Shown here one piece after another: positions 1 through 5,374 of a stretch of 8,083 nucleotides of DNA. The first letter of the stretch is position 1; every line of letters begins with the position of its first letter. The translations under genes were made by a program, and so were the position numbers. The stretch lies in assembly GCA_001871685.1 (NCBI GenBank), contig MNVK01000064.1:1-8083 (forward strand), in the 5' to 3' direction. The DNA comes from Nitrospirae bacterium CG1_02_44_142. Its GTDB lineage: Bacteria > Nitrospirota > Thermodesulfovibrionia > Thermodesulfovibrionales > UBA1546. The notes below the pieces were generated by a model. The model made no database searches. It was not told where the DNA came from and saw only the letters and a list, made by a program, of their open reading frames with translations.

Positions 1-12
1 CGAGATATACGG

Positions 13-41
13 AAGATAACAAATAGCAATAACTATGTCAA
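13..41 (-). promoter_or_regulatory. Strong sigma70-type promoter reading out of the left edge
   Basis: On the minus strand a perfect -35 box TTGACA (41 to 36) is followed after exactly 17 bases by TATCTT (18 to 13). This -10 is preceded by TG plus one base, giving the extended form TGTTATCTT. Transcription would start near position 6 and run left into sequence not shown. The -35 lies only about 17 bases beyond the stop of the truncated kinase gene, so the next leftward gene (protein or stable RNA, not visible) probably has its own transcription start. The call rests on consensus match and spacing only. Confidence 0.6.
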
Positions 42-58
42 GCAAAAGCGCCTTACAA

Positions 59-1000
59 TCACAGGATTTTTAAGGGATGCCTTCTATTTTGAATTTGTCG
101 AATAAGGAATTTTTCCGCATCAACTTTGCCGTCGGGAGAGAATTTTTCTTTTATGTGGTCTATGCTCAGGCTTATAAAATTCAGAGGGTTCCTTATCTCA
201 TGGGCCATGTTCCTTGAAAGCCGGCCGATGCCTGAAAGGTGCTCCGCCTCGCGCAATTTTCCCTCCATCTGTTTCTGCTCGCGCAGTTTCTGTACCATAA
301 GATTAAAGTTCTGCGTAAGTTCTCCTATCTCATCTTTGCTGTCTGTTACCATGGTTTGTTTAAGGTCGCCTGCTGCAATCCTGTTTGCGGCAGAAACAAC
401 ATTGCGTATCGGTTTTGTGTATCTCCATGAAAAGAGCATAGCTATGACGATGCCGGCTCCAAAGACCAGAAACGTGCCTATAATCCTTTTTATCATATTG
501 ACGCGCATGACCTTTGAAAAATCCTCCGTGTTAATCCTCAGGTGGATGTAGCCATAATGCTCATCGCCGGAGATGACAGGCACTATTACATTGTATGTCT
601 TTCCTACTTCGCGCGATACAGATTCGCCGAGTTCAGCCTTGATAATCAGTTCCTTCCTTTTCTGGCTCAGGGGCTTGCCAATCTTTGTCGGGTTTGAACT
701 CGCAATGATTTCATCGGCATTGCTGATTATTGATATCTCTTTCACGTCTTTTACATTCAGGCTCTTAAGGTATTGCTGGAGTCTTGCCTCATCTGTATCC
801 CCCTTGCTTGTTATCTCTTTGACGCCCACCTGAATCGCCTTTGAAAGCTCAATAATCTGCGTCTCAAATGCCTTATGCAGCGCCTTTTCGGATTGTGAGT
901 ACAGAACCATAAGAATTGACGTGAGAATAAAGCTCAGGAATATCATCATCAGGGTGAGCTTTTTATTCAGAGAGAGACCGAGAAAAAACTCTTTCAGCAT
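59..1000 (-). CDS. Truncated membrane sensor histidine kinase (HAMP and dimerisation domain, no ATPase domain)
   Basis: The 313-residue product has the layout of a two-component sensor kinase. A transmembrane helix lies at about residues 15-35, an extracytoplasmic sensor region at about 36-170, a second helix at about 172-192 and a HAMP domain at about 192-245 (TKPIRNVV, then AAGDL and DEIGELTQNFN). The H-box at 265-272 (MAHEIRNP) carries phospho-accepting His267. The protein stops about 45 residues later, early in the second dimerisation helix, so the N, G1 and G2 boxes of the HATPase_c domain are missing. As seen it cannot bind ATP or autophosphorylate; it could only be phosphorylated by another kinase, or be a relic. 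The last residues RRHPLKIL* do not look like a normal kinase continuation. Neither other frame reopens the domain before the edge, since both reach stops quickly. ATG at 1000 is the first start after an in-frame TAA; no good ribosome binding site is visible. No response regulator is adjacent in the window. I am sure of the kinase family; whether it is a pseudogene or a working short protein is open. Confidence 0.85.
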   Translation of the reverse strand: MLKEFFLGLSLNKKLTLMMIFLSFILTSILMVLYSQSEKALHKAFETQIIELSKAIQVGVKEITSKGDTDEARLQQYLKSLNVKDVKEISIISNADEIIASSNPTKIGKPLSQKRKELIIKAELGESVSREVGKTYNVIVPVISGDEHYGYIHLRINTEDFSKVMRVNMIKRIIGTFLVFGAGIVIAMLFSWRYTKPIRNVVSAANRIAAGDLKQTMVTDSKDEIGELTQNFNLMVQKLREQKQMEGKLREAEHLSGIGRLSRNMAHEIRNPLNFISLSIDHIKEKFSPDGKVDAEKFLIRQIQNRRHPLKIL

Positions 1001-1053
1001 GTTTTAGCTTATCAGGTATGGAAATTGGAAATCAAGCAGCCGCCTGATGCTTT

Positions 1054-1065
1054 CTATTATAATAG
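1054..1065. promoter_or_regulatory. Palindromic -10 box between divergent genes
   Basis: The 12-base sequence CTATTATAATAG is a perfect palindrome and holds TATAAT on the plus strand (1058-1063) and TATAAT on the minus strand (1061 to 1056). It lies in the 105-base spacer between the leftward kinase (start 1000) and the rightward gene at 1106. Predicted starts near 1070 (plus) and 1049 (minus) would give leaders of roughly 36 and 49 bases. I do not see a good -35 box on either side, so an activator or other contacts may be needed. It may serve either or both genes. Confidence 0.45.
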
Positions 1066-1092
1066 ACAACAATACATTGCGCTTAGATAGAG

Positions 1093-1097
1093 AGGAG
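1093..1097 (+). promoter_or_regulatory. Ribosome binding site for the 1106 gene
   Basis: AGGAG within GAGAGGAGA ends 8 bases before the ATG at 1106. This is a strong Shine-Dalgarno at normal spacing and fixes the start of the following gene. Confidence 0.8.
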
Positions 1098-1105
1098 AAT
1101 AATAC

Positions 1106-1756
1106 ATGGGAAAAGAAGAGAGGCTCAAGACCGAAATATTTGAATCAATCATAGAATATGTCAGGGGAACTCATGGTGAATCCATTGACAAGGCTTATGC
1201 ATATTTCTGGGATGAGAAAAATCCTGATGAATTCCTCAGCGGGAATGCCCTTTACATTGGATTTATAAATTTTGAGGACTGGCTCATTTTTGATTACAAA
1301 GCCAATGACGCCGGAGAGACTTTTATTGACCTCTACATAAAGGATTCCACAGGATTAAAAGACGATGAAGTTGCGCTCCTGAATAAAATAAAAGGCATTT
1401 TGCTGAGCCTTTATGAAGTTGTGTCTGTCTCTAAGGATAAGAGGGTCCTGCTTAAAGACCTGCTTATTGGAGAAAAGGTTTCTCTAAAGGAGAAGGCCTT
1501 AATAAAAGGCCTGAAAAAAGGCGATATATTCGCTGCCAGGTTTTTGCCTCTTGACGGGGGGTATGCAATGAGCGGAAGCGTTTATCCGTTCAGGGCGCCT
1601 GATAAGAAGAGGGTTTTGGCATATGTTGAAAGGATGTTTAAGCGATATAAAAAGAATGAAAACCCCGAAGGCGCCATGAAAAGTTTCCTGAAAGATTACG
1701 GGGATACTTTTAATATAGTATGGATGAACATAATCCTTAATCAAATGGAGACATAA
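1106..1756 (+). CDS. Conserved protein of unknown function, resembling the body of SEC-C-type proteins
   Basis: This is a 216-residue soluble protein with no signal peptide or membrane helix. I do not know its function. Its middle resembles a pattern I recall from uncharacterised bacterial proteins that often end in a SEC-C zinc motif. The matching elements are a hydrophobic-aromatic stretch FEDWLIFDY (56-64), then SLYEV (101-105), then LLKDLLIGEK (115-124), and a beta-rich segment with KGDIFAARFLPLDGGY (138-153) leading into SGSVYPF (156-162). The Cys-rich SEC-C tail itself is absent, and the protein contains no cysteine. The last 40 residues are basic, then amphipathic. The start is well supported by AGGAG 8 bases upstream. 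It is transcribed away from the truncated kinase and converges on ppdK. Family assignment is from memory of the motif order and is moderate; existence of the gene is certain. Confidence 0.85.
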   Translation: MGKEERLKTEIFESIIEYVRGTHGESIDKAYAYFWDEKNPDEFLSGNALYIGFINFEDWLIFDYKANDAGETFIDLYIKDSTGLKDDEVALLNKIKGILLSLYEVVSVSKDKRVLLKDLLIGEKVSLKEKALIKGLKKGDIFAARFLPLDGGYAMSGSVYPFRAPDKKRVLAYVERMFKRYKKNENPEGAMKSFLKDYGDTFNIVWMNIILNQMET

Positions 1757-1772
1757 GGGGCGTTGCCCTTTT
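1755..1772 (+). terminator. Weak hairpin after the 1106 gene
   Basis: AAGGGGC (1755-1761) can pair with GCCCTTT (1765-1771), including one G-T pair, around a 3-base loop. It overlaps the TAA stop of the upstream gene. The T tract is short and mostly inside the stem, so this is a poor match to a classical intrinsic terminator. It lies in the 64-base gap between two convergent genes, where termination is expected. Confidence 0.3.
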
Positions 1773-1820
1773 GAATTCATTTAATCCTGAACTTCCCTTT
1801 AAGGACAGGAAATTTTAAAG

Positions 1821-4490
1821 CTAAACTGTTGATTTGCTCAGGTCTTTGCCGCCTGTTTTCTCCTTAAGCGCTGCCTGTGCTCCTGCAAGCCTTGCAATCG
1901 GAACCCTGTAAGGCGAACAGCTTACGTAATCTAAGCCGACCTTGTGGCAGAACTCAATCGATTTCGGGTCGCCGCCGTGTTCGCCGCAGATTCCCATCTT
2001 CAGGCCTTTTTTGACCTTCCGTCCTTTCTCAATCGCAATCTTTATCATTAAGCCTGTGCCGCCCTGGTCAAGGGTGATGAACGGGTCATCCTCAAGTATT
2101 CCCTTTTCAACGTAAAAGGGCAGGAATCTTCCAGCATCATCCCTTGAGAGGCCGAATGTTGTCTGTGTGAGGTCATTTGTTCCAAATGAGAAGAAGTCTG
2201 CGTATGCTGCTATTTCATCCGCTGTTATTGCCGCCCTCGGAAGTTCTATCATTGTTCCTACAGTGTAATTTATTTTTATTTTATACTTCTTCTGGACGTC
2301 ATCTGCAACTTTAATGACGAGTTCCCTCATCATCTTTAGCTCATTCACATGTGCGACGAGAGGTATCATTATCTCAGGGATTATCTTAACCCTCTGTTTT
2401 GCAAGCTCGCACGCAGCCTCAATTATTGCCTGCGTCTGCATTGCATATATCTCAGGGTAGGTTATGCCGAGTCTGCATCCCCTGTGGCCTAACATCGGGT
2501 TAAACTCATGCAGCGCCTTATTCCTTGTCTTTAACTTATCAAAAGGAACCTCCATCTGATGCGCAAGCGCTTTCAATTCCTCATCTGTATGGGGAATAAA
2601 TTCATGAAGCGGCGGGTCCAGAAGCCTTATTGTGACCGGAAGCCCCTTCATCTCCTTGAATATTCCTATGAAGTCGCCTTTCTGCATAGGAAGGAGTTTT
2701 GCGAGCGCCTTCTGCCTTCCTTCTGTATCGTCAGCAAGTATCATCTCACGAACCGCGAATATCCTTTCAGGCTCAAAGAACATATGCTCTGTCCTGCAAA
2801 GCCCGATTCCCTGGGATCCGAAATTCCTGGCTACCTTTGCGTCATGGGGTGTGTCAGCATTAGCCCTTACCCCGATTTTTCTGAATCCATCTACCCATTT
2901 CATGAATATGCCGAAATCGCCTGTCAGTTCCGGCATTATAAGCGGAGCCTCGCCGAGAATGACCTCGCCTCGTGTGCCGTTAAGCGTGATATAATCTCCC
3001 TCTTTGACGGTGAATGTGTTAACAGTGAAATACCTCTGGCTCTCGTTTATATTTATTGCGCCGCAGCCTGCAACACAGCATTTCCCCATTCCCCTTGCCA
3101 CAACAGCGGCATGGGACGTCATTCCACCCCTGGCTGTGAGAATACCCTGTGCGGCATGCATTCCGCCGATATCCTCAGGCGACGTCTCTGTCCTTACAAG
3201 TATGACCTTCTCTCCTTTTTCAGCAGCCTTTTCTGCTTCATCCGGCGTGAATATGACCTTGCCGACAGCCGCGCCGGGTGAGGCGGGAAGCCCTTTTGCA
3301 ATCACACTGACCTTCGCTTTTGGGTCTATCGTGGGATGAAGCAGCTGGTCAAGCTGCTGAGGGTCTATTCTTAGTATCGCAGTTCTTTTGTCTATTAACC
3401 TCTCTTTTACCATATCAATGGCTGTCCTGAGGGCTGCTGCCGCTGTTCTTTTTCCGACCCTCGTCTGGAGCATATAGAGTTTCCCTTCCTGAACAGTAAA
3501 CTCTATATCAAGCATATCCCTGTAGTGCTTCTCAAGCTTTTTATAAATCCTGTCAAGTTCGTTGTATGCCTTTGGAAGCCTTTTCTTCAGTTCACTGATG
3601 TGGAGAGGGGTTCTGATTCCTGCCACCACATCTTCTCCTTGAGCGTTGATAAGACATTCAGCAAAGAACCTCTTCTGCCCTGTGGAGGGGTCTCTTGTAA
3701 AACCAACGCCTGTGCCGGAGTTTTCTCCCATATTCCCGAAGACCATTGCCTGAACATTGCACGCAGTGCCGAGGTTTTCAGGTATGTTGTTAAGCTTTCT
3801 GTATTTTACAGCCCTGTCTCCGAACCAGGAGCTGAACACCGCATTTATAGCCTTTTTAAGCTGCTCATAGGGGTCAGAGGGAAAGTTTTCTCCTGTGCTG
3901 CGCTTATAAATAACCTTAAATTCATCCACAACGCCTTTAAGGTCAGCGGCAGTAAGGTCAGTATCAAGATGTACGCCCTTTCTTTCTTTTATCTCTTCAA
4001 GGGCTCTTTCAAATTTCTGCCTGTCAACACCCATAACAATGTTTCCGAACATTGTTATAAACCTTCTGTAGGCGTCATAGGCGAATCGGTCATTTTTAGT
4101 TTTTTTAATAAGCGCCTTCATCGTCGTATCATTAAGCCCGAGGTTCAATACAGTGTCCATCATGCCGGGCATGGAGAATTTTGCTCCTGAACGAACTGAA
4201 ACGAGCAGGGGATTGGTATGGTCGCCAAATTTCATGCCCATCGCCTTTTCTGTTTTTTTCAGATTTGTGAGAATATGCTCCCACATTCCCTGCGGATACT
4301 TCTTTTTGTTCTTAAAATATTCGTTGCAGGCCTCTGTGGTAATCGTGAACCCGGCAGGAACAGGCACTCTGAGGTTAGTCATCTCGGCAAGCCCTGCGCC
4401 TTTGCCTCCGAGAAGGCCCTTCATATCGCCTCTTCCATCCGCCTTTCCATTTCCGAAAAAGTAAACATATTTTTTAGCTGTCTTTGACAT
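1821..4490 (-). CDS. ppdK: Pyruvate, phosphate dikinase
   Basis: This enzyme catalyses reversible conversion of pyruvate, ATP and phosphate to PEP, AMP and pyrophosphate in the cytoplasm. In anaerobes it feeds gluconeogenesis from pyruvate or runs in reverse in pyrophosphate-linked glycolysis. The product is 889 residues, the usual bacterial length (about 870-900), and looks intact. The N-terminal ATP-grasp part begins with GGKGAGLAEM (28-37) and includes the SVRSGAKFSMPGMMDTVLNLG region (98-118). The swivelling phosphohistidine domain has GGMTSHAAVVARG (455-467) with catalytic His460; Thr458 is where PPDK regulatory proteins act in other organisms. The C-terminal PEP/pyruvate barrel has GLCRTEHMFF (563-572), GTMIELPRA (745-753), SFGTNDLTQ (768-776) and GICGEHGG (833-840) with the acid/base Cys835. 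The ATG at 4490 is preceded by GGAGGA at 7 bases. The gene is monocistronic here, with a candidate promoter at 4534-4563. No PPDK regulatory protein gene is in the window. The unrelated PEP synthase lacks this N-terminal arrangement, so I consider the call firm. Confidence 0.98.
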   Translation of the reverse strand: MSKTAKKYVYFFGNGKADGRGDMKGLLGGKGAGLAEMTNLRVPVPAGFTITTEACNEYFKNKKKYPQGMWEHILTNLKKTEKAMGMKFGDHTNPLLVSVRSGAKFSMPGMMDTVLNLGLNDTTMKALIKKTKNDRFAYDAYRRFITMFGNIVMGVDRQKFERALEEIKERKGVHLDTDLTAADLKGVVDEFKVIYKRSTGENFPSDPYEQLKKAINAVFSSWFGDRAVKYRKLNNIPENLGTACNVQAMVFGNMGENSGTGVGFTRDPSTGQKRFFAECLINAQGEDVVAGIRTPLHISELKKRLPKAYNELDRIYKKLEKHYRDMLDIEFTVQEGKLYMLQTRVGKRTAAAALRTAIDMVKERLIDKRTAILRIDPQQLDQLLHPTIDPKAKVSVIAKGLPASPGAAVGKVIFTPDEAEKAAEKGEKVILVRTETSPEDIGGMHAAQGILTARGGMTSHAAVVARGMGKCCVAGCGAININESQRYFTVNTFTVKEGDYITLNGTRGEVILGEAPLIMPELTGDFGIFMKWVDGFRKIGVRANADTPHDAKVARNFGSQGIGLCRTEHMFFEPERIFAVREMILADDTEGRQKALAKLLPMQKGDFIGIFKEMKGLPVTIRLLDPPLHEFIPHTDEELKALAHQMEVPFDKLKTRNKALHEFNPMLGHRGCRLGITYPEIYAMQTQAIIEAACELAKQRVKIIPEIMIPLVAHVNELKMMRELVIKVADDVQKKYKIKINYTVGTMIELPRAAITADEIAAYADFFSFGTNDLTQTTFGLSRDDAGRFLPFYVEKGILEDDPFITLDQGGTGLMIKIAIEKGRKVKKGLKMGICGEHGGDPKSIEFCHKVGLDYVSCSPYRVPIARLAGAQAALKEKTGGKDLSKSTV

Positions 4491-4497
4491 TCAAATA

Positions 4498-4503
4498 TCC
4501 TCC
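4498..4503 (-). promoter_or_regulatory. Ribosome binding site of ppdK
   Basis: GGAGGA on the minus strand, 7 bases before the ATG at 4490, is a near-perfect Shine-Dalgarno and confirms the ppdK start. Confidence 0.85.
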
Positions 4504-4533
4504 AAGCATTTAAGAATTTAGTTATGACTAATT

Positions 4534-4563
4534 AAAATACCCTACGGCGGCATAAAATTTCAA
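4534..4563 (-). promoter_or_regulatory. Candidate ppdK promoter
   Basis: On the minus strand TTGAAA (4563 to 4558, 5 of 6 matches to consensus) is followed after 18 bases by TATTTT (4539 to 4534, 4 of 6). A start near 4527 would give a leader of about 37 bases containing the GGAGGA site. AT-rich DNA with A-tracts lies just upstream and could act as an UP element. This is the best match in the spacer, but in AT-rich DNA such matches also arise by chance. Confidence 0.45.
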
Positions 4564-4568
4564 TATAT

Positions 4569-4600
4569 TTTTGGATTTTTTAATAAAAAAGCAGCCAAAA
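4569..4600. repeat. AT-rich imperfect inverted repeat with A/T tracts
   Basis: An outer arm TTTTGG (4569-4574) pairs with CCAAAA (4595-4600), and an inner TTTTTT (4576-4581) pairs with AAAAAA (4585-4590). The halves are offset by a GCAG bulge. It sits between two divergent genes, so it is unlikely to terminate either. Together with AAAAA at 4604-4608 the A/T tracts recur about every 8-11 bases, which favours DNA bending. The 266-base spacer 4491-4756 holds this element, the ppdK promoter and the DedA -10; I see no gene or RNA structure in the rest. Confidence 0.4.
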
Positions 4601-4741
4601 TTCAAAAAGCAACGGCATTTTAACATGAGCAGCGAACAGCAATATACATGTGATTGGTTGAAGTAAAACTTAATATTATTTATCTTAACTATTTGATTGT
4701 AAAAGTAATATTTAAAATACAAACGATGTATGGATGTCCCG

Positions 4742-4750
4742 TGTTATAAT
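4742..4750 (+). promoter_or_regulatory. Extended -10 promoter of the DedA gene
   Basis: TGTTATAAT is a perfect match to the extended -10 consensus TGnTATAAT. No -35 box is evident at 16-18 bases upstream, which extended -10 promoters tolerate. The expected start, about 7 bases after the last T, falls at or next to the ATG at 4757, implying little or no leader. Confidence 0.5.
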
Positions 4751-4756
4751 ATGCAA

Positions 4757-5365
4757 ATGCTATACGCATTTTTTAACTGGCTTGTTAGTGTAATAGGGAA
4801 TATGGGATATGCCGGAATTGTGTTTTTGATGTTTATTGAGAGCACGTTTATTCCGCTGCCTTCTGAACTAGTAATCCCTCCGGCAGGTTATCTGATTTCG
4901 CAAAAGCAGATGAACTGGAGCGGTGTGGTCCTGGCCGGGACTACAGGAAGCCTTCTTGGAGCGCTCTTCAATTATGCAATTGCTATTTATCTGGGAAGGC
5001 CTTTTATACTCAAATACGGTAAATACTTTGGAGTTTCGGAGAGTCATTTAAAAAAGGGCGAGCAGTTTTTCCAATCACATGGAGGCATCAGCATTTTTAT
5101 AGGCAGGCTCATACTCGGAATAAGGCATTACATCTCATTCCCTGCAGGCCTTGCGAGAATGAACTTCAAAAAATTCTGTTTCTACACCTCCGCAGGAGCT
5201 GCGGTATGGGTGTGGATACTTGCGTACATAGGCTTTTTTGTAGGGAATAACAAAGAGCAGGTCTTTGCCGCGAGCAAGCAGTGGAGTATCTACGTCGTAG
5301 GAGCTTGTGCGCTGCTTATAGCGGGTTATGTTGTCTGGCATAAAAAAAAGACAGCCTGCAAATAA
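4757..5365 (+). CDS. DedA family integral membrane protein
   Basis: DedA (SNARE-associated/VTT) proteins sit in the inner membrane. Characterised members recycle undecaprenyl phosphate across it or support envelope homeostasis dependent on proton motive force. From the ATG at 4757 the product is 202 residues, typical for the family. The N-terminal signature ESTFIPLPSELVIPPAGYL spans 28-46. A hydrophobic segment with GSLLGALFNYAIAIYLGRP follows at about 64-82. The family core GRLILGIRHYISFPAGLARM (116-135) has Arg117 and Arg123 in the positions of the conserved arginines, and the C-terminal helices end in a basic tail (WHKKKTACK). ATGs at 4730 and 4751 are also in frame, but residues before MLYAFFNWL do not look like the family and no Shine-Dalgarno precedes any of the three. 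I chose 4757 because it fits family N-termini and the extended -10 at 4742-4750. The specific substrate cannot be read from sequence. The gene is single and ends 9 bases before the convergent radical SAM gene. Confidence 0.93.
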   Translation: MLYAFFNWLVSVIGNMGYAGIVFLMFIESTFIPLPSELVIPPAGYLISQKQMNWSGVVLAGTTGSLLGALFNYAIAIYLGRPFILKYGKYFGVSESHLKKGEQFFQSHGGISIFIGRLILGIRHYISFPAGLARMNFKKFCFYTSAGAAVWVWILAYIGFFVGNNKEQVFAASKQWSIYVVGACALLIAGYVVWHKKKTACK

Positions 5366-5374
5366 GGATTTCCC

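Noticed and set aside
59..110. Simple single-base frameshift restoring the kinase ATPase domain
   Set aside because: The other two frames after residue about 300 hit stops within about 10 codons and show no kinase-like sequence, so one indel alone does not repair it within the window.
1791..1820. Inverted repeat CTTTAA...TTAAAG near the ppdK 3' end as a terminator
   Set aside because: The stem is only 6 weak pairs with a long loop and no G/C core.
2559..3281. Long rightward open frame (240 residues) inside ppdK
   Set aside because: It is a shadow of the ppdK coding strand; the protein has no recognisable motif and ppdK is intact and fully conserved there. The same holds for the frames at 3525-4190 and 126-551.
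4528..4722. 64-residue leftward open frame in the AT-rich spacer upstream of ppdK
   Set aside because: Composition is that of AT-rich spacer DNA (Phe, Tyr, Asn, Lys runs), there is no ribosome binding site, and it overlaps the likely ppdK promoter.
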